Below are positions 44,098-53,568 of a stretch of DNA of 64,000 bases, in pieces. Where the stretch lies: contig CAVQDO010000005.1 of NCBI GenBank assembly GCA_963711255.1, positions 1 to 64,000 on the forward strand. The letters are read 5' to 3'. A program made the position numbers and the translations under genes. The stretch comes from GCA-2746365 sp963711255. GTDB taxonomy: Bacteria; Pseudomonadota; Gammaproteobacteria; SZUA-229. A model generated the notes under the pieces. It saw only the letters and a list, made by a program, of their open reading frames with translations, had not been told where the DNA came from and did no database searches. Position 1 is the stretch's first letter. The number at the start of each line of letters is the position of its first letter.

Positions 44098-45171
44098 ATG
44101 ATTTTCAAAACCGATGATGTACGTATTACAGGCCTCCAGGAAGTGCTTCCTCCGATCAAGCTGCACGAGGAATTTCCTATGGACGAGAAAGCCTCTGAAA
44201 CGGTTTACCATGCTCGTAATGCTATCCATAATATTCTTCATGGTAAAGACGACCGCCTGGTGGTGGTTGTCGGTCCCTGCTCAGTCCATGACCCGGATGC
44301 AGCCAGAGAGTACGCCACAAAGTTAAAAGTACTGCTGGATGAATTGTCAGATGATCTGTGTATTATCATGCGTGTTTACTTTGAAAAGCCTCGTACCACG
44401 GTTGGCTGGAAGGGTCTGATTAATGATCCTGGCCTGGACGAAAGCTTTAAGATAAATGAAGGTTTACGGCTGGCTCGCGAGTTGCTGCTTGATCTTGCAG
44501 AACAGGGTGTGCCAACGGGCACCGAGTACCTGGATTTAATTAGTCCGCAATATATTGCCGACCTGGTTAGCTGGGGTGCAATTGGTGCCAGAACCACCGA
44601 GAGTCAGGGGCATCGAGAACTGGCTTCAGGTTTATCCTGTCCTGTGGGATTTAAAAATAGTACCGACGGTGGATTTAAAATTGCCATTGATGCGGTGCAG
44701 GCGGCATCAAATCCCCATGTATTTATGTCCTTGACCAAAGAAGGCCATTCGGCTATTTTTTCAACCAGGGGAAACCACGACTGCCACATAATTCTGCGTG
44801 GCGGCAAAAAGCCCAATTATGATGCGGCGAGTGTTCAGCATGCAGCTGCGCAGCTGGAAAAATACGGCATGAAACCGACAATGATGGTTGACTGTTCCCA
44901 CGCCAACAGCATGAAAGACTATCGCCGTCAGCTTGATGTCTGTAAAGATGTTGCGACCCAGATCGCTGGTGGAGAAAATCGTATTATGGGCGTGATGCTG
45001 GAAAGTCACCTGGTCGAAGGCCGGCAGGATGTTATCGATGGCCAGCCGTTAAGATATGGTCAGAGTATTACAGACGCCTGTATATCCTGGGATAACACCG
45101 AGATTTGTTTGCGCGAGTTAGCTTCTGCAGTCAGGAAGCGACGTCAGTCTGAGGCTAAGCGCCAGGCGTAA
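44098..45171 (+). CDS. aroG: 3-deoxy-7-phosphoheptulonate synthase (class I)
   Basis: First enzyme of the shikimate pathway (357 aa): joins phosphoenolpyruvate and erythrose-4-phosphate. VVGPCSVHDPDAAREYA, RTTVGWKGLINDPGLD, GARTTESQGHRELASGLSCP (in part) and DCSHANSMKDYRRQ carry metal- and substrate-binding residues. Closest to the AroG/AroF/AroH group, of which the Phe-sensitive form is my best guess; the inhibitor class cannot be settled by eye. Convergent with ispG. Confidence 0.94.
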   Translation: MIFKTDDVRITGLQEVLPPIKLHEEFPMDEKASETVYHARNAIHNILHGKDDRLVVVVGPCSVHDPDAAREYATKLKVLLDELSDDLCIIMRVYFEKPRTTVGWKGLINDPGLDESFKINEGLRLARELLLDLAEQGVPTGTEYLDLISPQYIADLVSWGAIGARTTESQGHRELASGLSCPVGFKNSTDGGFKIAIDAVQAASNPHVFMSLTKEGHSAIFSTRGNHDCHIILRGGKKPNYDAASVQHAAAQLEKYGMKPTMMVDCSHANSMKDYRRQLDVCKDVATQIAGGENRIMGVMLESHLVEGRQDVIDGQPLRYGQSITDACISWDNTEICLRELASAVRKRRQSEAKRQA

Positions 45172-45234
45172 AGGGCCGCTGAAAAGAGATCAGCGTTAAA
45201 GCAGCCTGTCGATTTGGTGCTATTAAGGTTTTCA

Positions 45235-46473
45235 TTACTCATTTCTTATTACATAATGCTTCTCTATGTAAGCATTTATCAGCGTTTCAAACTCTTCCGC
45301 AATATTGTCGCCTTTAAGAGTAACCGTTTTTTCGCCATCTTCATAAACCGGTGCCACCGGGCGCTCACCAGTTCCAGGCAGGCTTATGCCAATGTTGGCA
45401 TGTTTGCTTTCCCCCGGGCCGTTGACAACACAGCCCATCACTGCGACAGACATTTCTTCAACACCATGATATTGCTTTTTCCAGCCAGGCATCTCGGTGC
45501 GCAGGTAGTTTTGTACGCGTGATGCCAGTTCCTGAAAATAGGTACTGGTGGTACGTCCGCAGCCCGGGCAGGCGGTTACCAGTGGCACAAAAGAGCGCAT
45601 GCCCATGGTTTGCAGAATTTCCTGTGCGACGATTACTTCTTTCTCGCGAGGCGCTCCAGGTTCCGGCGTTAGCGAGATTCTGATAGTGTCGCCAATACCG
45701 TCATGTAATAGAACACTTAATGCCGCTGTCGATGCGACAATGCCCTTGGAGCCTATGCCTGCTTCCGTTAAGCCAAGATGCAGTGCGTAATTATCGCGTT
45801 GTGCCAGTGAGCGGTATACCATGATTAAATCCTGCACCACGCTCATTTTGCATGACAGGATAATTTTATCTTTGCCCAGGCCGATGTTCTCTGCCTGCCT
45901 GGCACTTTCCAGCGCAGAACGAATCACGGTTTCCAGCATAACGTTGTGAGCATCATGCGGTTCTTTCAGGCTGGCATTTTCGTCCATGAGTTCTGCCAGC
46001 AGGGCCTGGTCCATACTGCCCCAGTTGACGCCAATCCTGACCGCTTTATCATACTTGCAGGCCAGTTCTATCATGGTAGCAAACTGGCTATCACGTTTTT
46101 TACCTTTACCAACATTGCCCGGGTTAATCCGGTACTTGGCGAGCGCCTGGGCGCAGTCAGGATAGTCTGTTAATAATTTATGGCCATTGAAATGAAAGTC
46201 GCCAACTAGCGGAACATGGCATTGTTTTTTATCCAGTGCCTCGCGAATTGGCGCTACCGCTGCAGCTGCATCATTGTCATTGACGGTTATGCGCACCAGT
46301 TCAGAACCTGCATTGGCCAGTGTCATAATCTGCTGAGTGGTTGCAGCTATGTCAGCGGTACTGGTATTGGTCATTGACTGCACAACGACAGGCGCATTTC
46401 CACCGACCAGTACACCACCGACATTAACAGAGCAGGTTTCACGGCGTGGTTGGTAACAGTCAGTAAATTTCAT
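45235..46473 (-). CDS. ispG: 4-hydroxy-3-methylbut-2-enyl-diphosphate synthase
   Basis: Iron-sulfur enzyme (412 aa) of the non-mevalonate isoprenoid pathway. Cluster ligands are in ACPGCGRTT and GCVVNGPGESKHAN, with the TIM-barrel part before (VVQSMTNTSTADI; RINPGNVGK). No extra inserted domain, as usual in proteobacteria. The ATG at 46473 gives the normal N-terminus. Confidence 0.97.
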   Translation of the reverse strand: MKFTDCYQPRRETCSVNVGGVLVGGNAPVVVQSMTNTSTADIAATTQQIMTLANAGSELVRITVNDNDAAAAVAPIREALDKKQCHVPLVGDFHFNGHKLLTDYPDCAQALAKYRINPGNVGKGKKRDSQFATMIELACKYDKAVRIGVNWGSMDQALLAELMDENASLKEPHDAHNVMLETVIRSALESARQAENIGLGKDKIILSCKMSVVQDLIMVYRSLAQRDNYALHLGLTEAGIGSKGIVASTAALSVLLHDGIGDTIRISLTPEPGAPREKEVIVAQEILQTMGMRSFVPLVTACPGCGRTTSTYFQELASRVQNYLRTEMPGWKKQYHGVEEMSVAVMGCVVNGPGESKHANIGISLPGTGERPVAPVYEDGEKTVTLKGDNIAEEFETLINAYIEKHYVIRNE

Positions 46474-46606
46474 AGGGTATTAGCGGTGGCTGGTTAGTTT
46501 CGATAGCGAATTTTACCACTCTAAAGTAAAGATTGGATTAGTTGTTTGCATTAAACTGATAAACTCGGGTTTTAGCCGTTTATGCAGCGATACTGCGACA
46601 GATTTT

Positions 46607-47761
46607 ATGAAAGTAGGTTTTGTGATTAATCCCTATGCCGGATTGGGCGGAGCGGTTGGCTTGAAGGGCAGTGATGGTGCGGATATAGTGCGGCAGGCAC
46701 TGTCTCGAGGAGCGAGTCTGCAGGCAGGGAAACGTGCAGGCGTCGCTATGAGTAAAATTGTATCGCTAGAGAATGCTCTTTTTTACACTGCTGCCGGAGC
46801 CATGGGTGAAGATTTGCTGGTTTCACTCAAGCTTCCCTGTGAGGTTGTTTATCGTGGTGAAAGCAGCAGCTCTGCTGAGGACACCAAAAAAACCATACAG
46901 CGTTTTATCGAACTTAATGTTGATTTAGTTGTTTTTGCCGGCGGTGATGGAACAGCCAGGGATGTTCTTGATGCCTTTTCTTCTGCCACCACTAATGAGA
47001 CGGAAGCGACAATACCGGTTATCGGCATTCCTGCGGGTGTGAAAATGCATTCGGCTGTGTACGCGGTATCACCCGGAATGGCCGGTGAATTAATCGAGCT
47101 GATATTATCCGGCGATGCCATGTCACTGGTTGAAGCGCAGGTGATGGACCTGGATGAGGCTGCGTTTCGTGATGGCAGGGTCAATGCCAGTTGTTATGGC
47201 TACCTGACGATACCGGTTGATGATACCAGGATGCAGCTGATCAAGCAGGGCGGCTTAAACAATCATGATATCGCGGTGCAGGATATTGTTGCCGAGATTA
47301 CTGAGAATATGGAGCCGGAAGTTTTTTATTTAATGGGCTCCGGTTCGACCACTGCAGAAATTATGAACCAGCTGGGGCTGGAAAACACCCTGTTAGGTGT
47401 TGATATTGTCCGTAACGAGCAACTGATTGCCAGTGACGTTGACGAGCAAGGCATATTGGATATCATCCAGCGATCACCAGCCAAAATCGTGCTGACGGTT
47501 ATTGGTGGCCAGGGGCATCTCTTCGGGCGTGGCAATCAACAGCTTAGTGCCAGTGTTATAAAGCGCGTAATAAACAGTGCAAAAGATGATGCAGTGAGTA
47601 AGGATAATATTATAATTGTGGCTACCAATGAAAAATTGCGTTCATTGAATAAACGTCCGATGATCGCGGATACCGGCGATTCTGATTTAGATAATCAGTT
47701 GTCCGGCTTGTATGCTGTAACCACAGGTTATCAGCAAAAAACTTTATATAGATTGAATTAA
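46607..47761 (+). CDS. ATP-NAD kinase-family protein (AcoX-like)
   Basis: 384-aa protein with the NAD-kinase core: MKVGFVINPYAGLGGAVGLK and the DLVVFAGGDGTARDVLDAF signature, then IGIPAGVKMHSAVYAVSP. It is longer than housekeeping NAD kinase (~295 aa) and belongs to the separate AcoX-like group of unknown substrate. It starts 133 bp from ispG in the opposite direction and precedes apeB by 31 bp. It is not the essential NadK. Confidence 0.85.
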   Translation: MKVGFVINPYAGLGGAVGLKGSDGADIVRQALSRGASLQAGKRAGVAMSKIVSLENALFYTAAGAMGEDLLVSLKLPCEVVYRGESSSSAEDTKKTIQRFIELNVDLVVFAGGDGTARDVLDAFSSATTNETEATIPVIGIPAGVKMHSAVYAVSPGMAGELIELILSGDAMSLVEAQVMDLDEAAFRDGRVNASCYGYLTIPVDDTRMQLIKQGGLNNHDIAVQDIVAEITENMEPEVFYLMGSGSTTAEIMNQLGLENTLLGVDIVRNEQLIASDVDEQGILDIIQRSPAKIVLTVIGGQGHLFGRGNQQLSASVIKRVINSAKDDAVSKDNIIIVATNEKLRSLNKRPMIADTGDSDLDNQLSGLYAVTTGYQQKTLYRLN

Positions 47762-47792
47762 CCCCACAGGGTTATAACAGGCAGGTTATAAA

Positions 47793-49106
47793 ATGCAGGA
47801 TATAGAATTTGTAGATGGCTTGATCGAGTTTATCAAAAACTCACCGACACCGTTCCATGCAGTAAAAACAATGGCCGGGATTTTACAGGAAAATGGATTT
47901 AAACAGCTGCATGAAGATGAGCAGTGGTCGTTTCAGGAGCAGCAGCCGGGTGAGCGTTATTATGTAACCCGTAATGATTCATCGATCATTGCCTTTCAGC
48001 TAAACAGCCCGCTTGTTGAAAATGGTATTAGCATGGTCGGCGCACACACCGACAGCCCCTGCTTAAAGGTTAAGCCTAACCCGGAAATAATTAATAACAA
48101 TTACTTACAGCTGGGTGTTGAAGTGTATGGCGGTGCCCTGTTAAACCCGTGGTTTGACCGTGACCTTTCACTCGCTGGACGTGTCAGTTACTTGAATGAT
48201 GATGGCGGCATTGAACACCAGTTAATTGACCTGGAAAAAGCCGTTGCGATTATTCCCAGCCTGGCAATTCATCTTGACCGCGAAGCTAATGATTTGCGCT
48301 GCATCGATTCGCAAAAACATCTGCCGCCGATATTAATGAAATTGCCAGAGGGTGAAAATTTACCAGAGTTTGATTTCAAGGACATGCTGTTAAAAATAGT
48401 TAATACTAATATCAGCCAGAATGATGCCACAGCAGTCAGGGCAGCAAAAGTGCTTGATTATGAGTTAAGTTTTTACGATGTGCAGTCACCCGCAGTAATA
48501 GGGCTGCACGATGACTTTATCGCCAGTGCACGACTGGATAATTTACTAAGTTGTTACACCGGCTTAATGGCGCTGCTAAATAATAGTGGCGGCAGAAATA
48601 CCCTGCTGGTGTGTAATGACCACGAAGAAGTAGGCAGTGCGTCCGCTTCCGGAGCCCGGGGACCCTTTCTGAAATCGGTATTGAACCGTCTCTCGGGCAG
48701 TGATGAAAACACTGACCGTATGATAGCCGGCAGCTTGATGATATCAGCGGATAATGCGCACGGTGTACACCCGAATTATGCCGATAAGCATGACGCTAAT
48801 CATGGCCCGATATTAAATGATGGTCCGGTTATAAAAACCAATGCAAATCAGCGATATGCCAGTAATAGTGAAACCAGTGCTTCGTTCCGCTATTTGTGTG
48901 AACTGGCAGACGTGCCGGTACAGTCGTTTGTAGTGCGTACCGATATGGCCTGTGGCAGTACCATCGGTCCGATAACGGCCAGCGAAATCGGGGTGAAAAC
49001 GGTTGATGTCGGTGTACCGACTCTTGCCATGCACTCAATTCGTGAACTTGCCGGACGCTGGGACGCTTACTATCTCTACCGGGTGCTAAAACAGTTTTTT
49101 AACTAA
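47793..49106 (+). CDS. apeB: M18-family aminopeptidase
   Basis: Zinc aminopeptidase (437 aa). Metal and catalytic motifs of family M18 are present: GAHTDSPCLKVKPNP, NPWFDRDLSLAGRV, ARLDNLLSC, NDHEEVGSASASGARGPFL (in part) and a late histidine in LAMHSIRELAG. Forms large tetrahedral assemblies in relatives. A 385-bp gap with a probable small RNA follows. Confidence 0.94.
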   Translation: MQDIEFVDGLIEFIKNSPTPFHAVKTMAGILQENGFKQLHEDEQWSFQEQQPGERYYVTRNDSSIIAFQLNSPLVENGISMVGAHTDSPCLKVKPNPEIINNNYLQLGVEVYGGALLNPWFDRDLSLAGRVSYLNDDGGIEHQLIDLEKAVAIIPSLAIHLDREANDLRCIDSQKHLPPILMKLPEGENLPEFDFKDMLLKIVNTNISQNDATAVRAAKVLDYELSFYDVQSPAVIGLHDDFIASARLDNLLSCYTGLMALLNNSGGRNTLLVCNDHEEVGSASASGARGPFLKSVLNRLSGSDENTDRMIAGSLMISADNAHGVHPNYADKHDANHGPILNDGPVIKTNANQRYASNSETSASFRYLCELADVPVQSFVVRTDMACGSTIGPITASEIGVKTVDVGVPTLAMHSIRELAGRWDAYYLYRVLKQFFN

Positions 49107-49211
49107 GTTGCCAAAAAAAAGTGCATGAATATTCTCTTTATTTAGCTGATTTTCAGGCAAATCACACAATGCAGTACTAATCTGTAAGTTAACAGTAGCT
49201 GATTATGTATC

Positions 49212-49239
49212 TTGACAATTTAGATCAAATGATTATCGT
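49212..49239 (+). promoter_or_regulatory. Candidate promoter with a Fur-box-like half site
   Basis: A consensus -35 TTGACA (49212-49217), then TATCGT (49234-49239) as a weak -10 at 16-bp spacing. AATGATTATC overlapping the -10 resembles half of a Fur box. It would drive a transcript ending at the terminator 49327-49356. Confidence 0.4.
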
Positions 49240-49244
49240 TGAAG

Positions 49245-49356
49245 GTTCCCCTGAGGATAATCGAATATATGCATTGTTGTCTCTGTACGTAGTGACTGTT
49301 TTTTTTCATAGCGCAAGACCTGTTTGAGCCGACCAAAGATGGTTGGCTTTTTTTTT
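49245..49356 (+). ncRNA. Candidate small RNA in the apeB-alaA gap
   Basis: The 385-bp gap has a consensus -35 at 49212 and a strong terminator at 49327-49356 with ~110 bp between and no coding frame. A stand-alone promoter and terminator suggest a small RNA. With an overlapping Fur-like half site it could be iron-regulated, like RyhB, but there is no sequence match that I recognise. Start position approximate. Confidence 0.4.
49327..49356 (+). terminator. Strong terminator in the apeB-alaA gap
   Basis: AGCCGACC, loop AAAGAT, GGTTGGCT, then nine T in all. It is 220 bp after apeB, so it may end apeB or a separate small transcript. Confidence 0.85.
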
Positions 49357-49491
49357 GCAGCAGGTCTTTTATAAATCAGCATATTTTCACTATTTCTGCC
49401 CCGTTTTTTTGCCTTTAATCAGACATTTCAGTGTCATATGCATATATACTTGAATGCAATTTAAACGTTAAAGTTAACTTGCTGAAATTAA

Positions 49492-50706
49492 ATGCGAATC
49501 CTGAAAAAATCTCATAAGCTTGATTCTGTCTGTTATGACATTCGTGGGCCAGTGCACCGCGAGGCGCGCCGTCTGGAAGAAGAGGGCCATAAAATTCTTA
49601 AGCTGAATATCGGAAATCCGGCACCGTTTGGTTTTGATGCACCGGAAGAAATTGTTCAGGACATGATAATTAATGTACCCGAGTCACAGGGTTATAGTGA
49701 CTCCAGGGGGCTGTTTTCCGGCCGTAAAGCGGTTATGCAGTATTGCCAGCAGAAGGGCATAGCCAATGTTGAAATTGACGATGTCTATTTAGGCAATGGC
49801 GCCAGTGAACTTATCGTTATGTCCATGCAGGCGCTGATCAACAATGGTGATGAAGTGCTGATCCCGGCACCGGATTACCCGTTATGGACAGCAGCGGTCA
49901 GCCTTTCGGGGGGAGATCCAGTCCATTATTTATGCGATGAGTCTTCCGACTGGTATCCGGATATTGAGGATATCAAGTCAAAAATTACGGATAAAACTCG
50001 TGGCATTGTACTGATAAATCCGAACAACCCAACGGGTGCTGTCTACCCCAAAGAAATTCTGCTAAGTATTATTGAACTTGCCAGGCAGCATGACCTGGTT
50101 ATTTTCTCGGACGAAATTTACGACAAAATTATTTATGATGATGCTGTGCACATATCCACAGCCTCACTGACTGAAGATGTGCTTTGTATTACCTATAATG
50201 GCTTGTCGAAAGCTTATCGCGTAGCTGGATTCCGTGCAGGCTGGATGGTTATTAGTGGTGATAAACAGAATGCAACAGATTATATCGAAGGCGTTGAACT
50301 GCTGGCCTCTATGCGTCTGTGTTCTAATGTCCCCGGGCAGCATGCCATTCAAACCGCACTGGGTGGTTATCAAAGCATTAATGAACTGGTCGCTCCCAGT
50401 GGTCGGCTTTATCAGCAGCGAGATTTCGCGCATAAGATGCTGACCGATATTCCCGGTATTAGCTGTGTTAAACCGAAAGGTGCCATGTACCTGTTTGCCA
50501 AAATGGATCAGAATAAATTTAATATCCGTGATGATGAAAAAATGGTACTGGATTTATTGATACAGGAACAGATTCTGATCGTTCATGGATCCGCATTTAA
50601 CTGGCCCGACAGCGATCACTTCAGAGTGGTATTTTTACCCTATGTTGATGAGCTTGAAAAAGCTATGATCGCCATGGAAAGGTTTTTCTCGCACTATAAA
50701 CAGTAA
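49492..50706 (+). CDS. alaA: Alanine-synthesising aminotransferase (AlaA type)
   Basis: PLP aminotransferase (404 aa), glutamate-pyruvate type by similarity to E. coli AlaA. Begins MRILKKSHKLDSVCYDIRGP and LKLNIGNPAPFGFDAPEE as AlaA does. NPNNPTGAVYP, IFSDEIYDKIIYD and the PLP lysine in YNGLSKAYRVAGFRAGWM are intact. The PLP-homeostasis gene yggS follows 5 bp later and is probably co-transcribed. Confidence 0.94.
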   Translation: MRILKKSHKLDSVCYDIRGPVHREARRLEEEGHKILKLNIGNPAPFGFDAPEEIVQDMIINVPESQGYSDSRGLFSGRKAVMQYCQQKGIANVEIDDVYLGNGASELIVMSMQALINNGDEVLIPAPDYPLWTAAVSLSGGDPVHYLCDESSDWYPDIEDIKSKITDKTRGIVLINPNNPTGAVYPKEILLSIIELARQHDLVIFSDEIYDKIIYDDAVHISTASLTEDVLCITYNGLSKAYRVAGFRAGWMVISGDKQNATDYIEGVELLASMRLCSNVPGQHAIQTALGGYQSINELVAPSGRLYQQRDFAHKMLTDIPGISCVKPKGAMYLFAKMDQNKFNIRDDEKMVLDLLIQEQILIVHGSAFNWPDSDHFRVVFLPYVDELEKAMIAMERFFSHYKQ

Positions 50707-50711
50707 TTCTC

Positions 50712-51437
50712 GTGTCAGTTATGGTTGATAACTCATTGGCTGAAAACCTGGCTGCGCTGCAAAAGGAAATTCAGCAGTGTGCGGAAAAAGCCGGCCGTGA
50801 CAGCAAATCCATTCGACTGATTGCGGTTTCAAAAACACGTCAGCTGAAAGAAGTTCAGGCGATTGCTGATCTCGGTCAGGTCCGTTTTGGTGAAAATACG
50901 ATACAGGATGCAATGACTAAAATCCCGTATCTTGGACATCAGCTTGAATGGCATTTCATCGGCCATTTGCAGTCAAAAAAGGCCGGTAAACTGCCTGGCT
51001 ATTTTCAGTGGGTACACTCCGTTGACAGTATTAAGCTGGCCCAGAAATTATCGACGGCTATGCTTGGCCATGCCAGCAGTGCAGCACTCAACTGTCTGAT
51101 ACAGGTTAATGTCAGTGGCGAAGAAACAAAATCAGGTTTAATGCCCGCCGAGGTGAAACCATTCTTAAGAGAAGTGTTAGCGCTTAAATTACCCGCCATT
51201 AAATGGCGCGGTTTAATGACGATTGGTGTTGCTGGCAATGAACAGCAAACTCGCGATGCATTTATTCAATTACGTCGTTTGCAGGAGTCCTGCAGTGAAC
51301 AGTTTGAGCTGGCTGACTTTGATCAGCTGTCGATGGGAATGAGTGGTGATTATTGCCTGGCTATTGAAGAAGGTGCAACAATGGTCAGGGTAGGCACTGC
51401 GATATTTGGCGCCAGGAAAGTGACGCTCCAAAAATAA
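50712..51437 (+). CDS. yggS: PLP homeostasis protein, YggS family
   Basis: 241-aa PLP-binding protein without known catalysis that keeps pyridoxal phosphate levels balanced. LIAVSKTRQLKEVQAIADLG holds the PLP lysine; FGENTIQDAM, WHFIGHLQSKKAG and LSMGMSGDYCLAIEEGATMV are family motifs. The first start is GTG at 50712; the ATG at 50721 (MVDNSLAENL) is equally possible. Its place after a PLP aminotransferase fits. Confidence 0.95.
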   Translation: MSVMVDNSLAENLAALQKEIQQCAEKAGRDSKSIRLIAVSKTRQLKEVQAIADLGQVRFGENTIQDAMTKIPYLGHQLEWHFIGHLQSKKAGKLPGYFQWVHSVDSIKLAQKLSTAMLGHASSAALNCLIQVNVSGEETKSGLMPAEVKPFLREVLALKLPAIKWRGLMTIGVAGNEQQTRDAFIQLRRLQESCSEQFELADFDQLSMGMSGDYCLAIEEGATMVRVGTAIFGARKVTLQK

Positions 51438-51629
51438 AGGCGGGCACGTAAACAGAGTCTACGTGCCCTAGCAGCGCATGATTGCCGCTAAATCGTTGTA
51501 CCGACTGTTAACAAACTGATTAACCGTCGGATGATTTTGCAATCAAACTACGTTTGAATTATTGTTTAATTTAATACGGTATAAATAGTATTCCTGCATC
51601 AAAACTCGTCTCAGAGTGTTTATTATTTT
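51438..51629. other. Intergenic segment after yggS
   Basis: A hairpin GGGCACGTA/TACGTGCCC (51442-51469) directly after yggS lacks a T-run; it may still mark the transcript end. The remainder to 51629 is AT-rich with no clear feature. Confidence 0.4.
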
Positions 51630-51860
51630 TTAATTTTTTTGTGCATTTAATACAGACTTAATTACTTCGTCTGCAAAGTGTTTATTGAGTCCGACTGGGA
51701 ATAGCGCCAGCCACGATAAATAAGTCCTGCTAAATTTCTTCTCATTTATAATCAATTTTTGGCTTAACAAATACTGTGTGATAAAACAGCAATACATCTT
51801 GTTTGCGGAATGCGGCACCTGATCGCCCGTTGTAGCGGTGATAAATACTCGTTCTGACAA
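51630..51860 (-). CDS. Possible small protein of unknown function
   Basis: A 76-codon frame from a TTG at 51860. It would be transcribed from a good promoter at 51893-51922. There is no Shine-Dalgarno and no recognised family; the product (TYLSWLALFPVGLNKHFADE near the end) has no signal peptide. Its existence rests on the promoter alone. A noncoding transcript is equally possible. Confidence 0.25.
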   Translation of the reverse strand: MSERVFITATTGDQVPHSANKMYCCFITQYLLSQKLIINEKKFSRTYLSWLALFPVGLNKHFADEVIKSVLNAQKN

Positions 51861-51892
51861 TGGTCAGGGTACTGGCCTGAACAAATATTAGG

Positions 51893-51922
51893 TGCCCATT
51901 ATATTAGAAGTTGTTAATGTAG
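51893..51922 (-). promoter_or_regulatory. Promoter resembling that of the sgp gene at 54231
   Basis: On the minus strand: TTGACT, 17 bp, TATAAT, GGGCAC. The sgp gene ending at 53569 has TTGACT, 18 bp, TATAAT, GGGCAC in front (54315-54350). No sgp gene follows this one, so it may be a leftover of a lost copy or drive the small frame at 51630-51860. Confidence 0.5.
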
Positions 51923-52007
51923 TCAAACAAAAGTTGCAAATTAAAACTATTTTTAACACTGTTTTAGAGCAATGAGAATAGCGGAATTATTAGTTATATT
52001 TTGAGAT

Positions 52008-52037
52008 AAAAAAGGACGCCAGCGGCGTCCTTTTTTT
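52008..52037 (-). terminator. Terminator of the coiled-coil gene
   Basis: On the minus strand AAGGACGCC, loop GCT, GGCGTCC, T5+. It follows the coiled-coil gene by 17 bp. Confidence 0.85.
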
Positions 52038-52054
52038 GACATTGTAACCTGGGT

Positions 52055-52852
52055 TTACATGCCTTCAGGCATCTGCCTTCTAGCGGGAGGCGCCTGCTTA
52101 GCTGCTGTGCGACCGCCTTCCATTAGCAGGTAAATTTCGTTGTGAAGTTCATCAATTTGCTGATGTATTGCGCGAATTTTTTCACTGGTTTCAATCCGAC
52201 GCTGTTTTGCCTGCTGCATTTCGGCTTTTTTAGCAGCAACAAATTTAGCTCTTTGCTGTTCCCGCGCCTTCATGGCGTCATCATACTGCTGTCGTCTTGC
52301 TTGCATTTCTTCTTCATAGGCCTGGCGACGGTTTTGCATCATTTCCTGGTATTTCGCCTGCTGCTGTTTATAACCCGAGGCTGATTGCTGTGCCGGTGTC
52401 TGTGCTAACACTACTGGGTCAGCGTCCTGGTTATTTCCACTAGCCTGGGTGATTGCAGAATTGCTTTTCTCTGCGGCATCAGCGCTCTCAGAAATGGCGT
52501 CTTTGTTTACTGCAATAGAGGCTGTTTTCTCCGAACTGTTATCTGCCGTGATCGGCGGCGTTTGTGCCGCCTTTTCTGGTGTTTCCGGGGAGGCAGTTTC
52601 ATCAGTTGACGCTAGCGTCTGTTCCTGGCCAGTTGCTATCTCTGTTTCAGTGTCTTCAGCAGCAGCCTGATTTTCAGTTGCTGATGATTCACTTTCTGCG
52701 AGCAGTTCGTTGTACTCGTCTTCGTGAAAAGTGGCAACAATGACGATAATAGAAACAAGCAGTAATACGACAGGAATTACTAAATTTCCCCCGGAAGATT
52801 TCGCTTCATCTTCTTTTTTTGTGTCTTTAGTTTTGTTTTCTGTTTCACTCAT
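52055..52852 (-). CDS. Membrane-anchored coiled-coil protein next to sulfur-globule-like genes (CC1)
   Basis: 265 aa. A charged cytoplasmic N-terminus (~1-23) is followed by one membrane helix (NLVIPVVLLLVSIIVIVATF, ~24-43). A long Ala/Thr/Glu/Ser-rich linker comes next, then a strongly charged Gln/Arg/Glu coiled coil (about 165-245; e.g. RRQAYEEEMQARRQQYDDAM), ending in a short basic Pro tail. No family is recognised. The same layout is seen in CC2 at 54634-55470. Topology predicts the coiled coil outside the cytoplasm, where the neighbouring Asn/Gly-rich proteins are exported. Function unknown; a tether or organiser is inference. Confidence 0.8.
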   Translation of the reverse strand: MSETENKTKDTKKEDEAKSSGGNLVIPVVLLLVSIIVIVATFHEDEYNELLAESESSATENQAAAEDTETEIATGQEQTLASTDETASPETPEKAAQTPPITADNSSEKTASIAVNKDAISESADAAEKSNSAITQASGNNQDADPVVLAQTPAQQSASGYKQQQAKYQEMMQNRRQAYEEEMQARRQQYDDAMKAREQQRAKFVAAKKAEMQQAKQRRIETSEKIRAIHQQIDELHNEIYLLMEGGRTAAKQAPPARRQMPEGM

Positions 52853-52924
52853 TATTATTTACCAGTTACTTTTGATCTCTTGGTTGAAAATACGACTATT
52901 CAATATAAATATTTGTTAGTCCGT

Positions 52925-53344
52925 TTACTGTTGCGGTGCCGCAGGAACCTGTGATGGTGCGCGCGAGGGAGCCCTGTTGTAAGGGTTGCCATAATAAGGC
53001 TGGTAGCCATAAGGCGCATAACCATTACGGTACCTGTTATTATTGTAATAGCGGTAATTATTAGCCCAGTAGTTATTTCCATAGACGTGCCTTCTGCCGT
53101 CACCCCTGCCTTTACCTTTACCTTTGACTTTAAACCTGATTTCTACGTCCATATCGCCGGACATGTCACCCATGACATCACTCATCATGTCGCCAAATGC
53201 GTTATTATCCCATCGGTTATTGGAATGATTGTTCCAGCGATTGTTATGGTAACGGTCGTCATCATCGAATGGTCCCCACCAGGCGCTGGCGTTTGCAGAG
53301 ATAGAAAAGAGTGCTGTTGCAGCGAGTATCTGTATTACCTTCAT
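52925..53344 (-). CDS. Sulfur globule family protein (139 aa)
   Basis: Exported protein with signal peptide MKVIQILAATALFSISANAS, then WWGPFDDDDRYHNNRWNN and an Asn/Tyr-rich body. The middle holds the shared core: acidic Met/Asp stretch (FGDMMSDVMGDMSGDMDV) followed by FKVKGKGKGRGDG. The tail is Tyr/Pro/Ala-rich (YAPYGYQPYYGNP). The composition is that of the Sgp proteins that coat periplasmic sulfur globules in purple sulfur bacteria. It is more divergent than the other two copies here. Confidence 0.75.
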   Translation of the reverse strand: MKVIQILAATALFSISANASAWWGPFDDDDRYHNNRWNNHSNNRWDNNAFGDMMSDVMGDMSGDMDVEIRFKVKGKGKGRGDGRRHVYGNNYWANNYRYYNNNRYRNGYAPYGYQPYYGNPYNRAPSRAPSQVPAAPQQ

Positions 53345-53512
53345 AATTAACTCCCGTTTTTATTAGCTGTGTTTCTTTCATGCGCTTCTGTTAGTACATA
53401 TTAACCAATACAAAGTATAAGGAAAAGCCAAACATATCAATATTTCAGATGTGGTATGCATGTAGCGCAATATCGTGCTGAACTGGCGTGAATACAATTT
53501 TCTCAGGGCAAT

Positions 53513-53546
53513 AAAAAAGCCGTGTCAGCAAGCTGACACGGCCTTT
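53513..53546 (-). terminator. Terminator of the 220-aa sgp gene
   Basis: On the minus strand GCCGTGTCAGC, loop TT, GCTGACACGGC, then T6. Eleven-base-pair perfect stem. Confidence 0.9.
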
Positions 53547-53568
53547 ATTAAGCTAAATATAATCGAAC

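Noticed and set aside
46607..47761. Housekeeping NAD kinase (nadK)
   Set aside because: The NAD-kinase signature is present but the protein is about 90 residues longer and matches the AcoX-like group.
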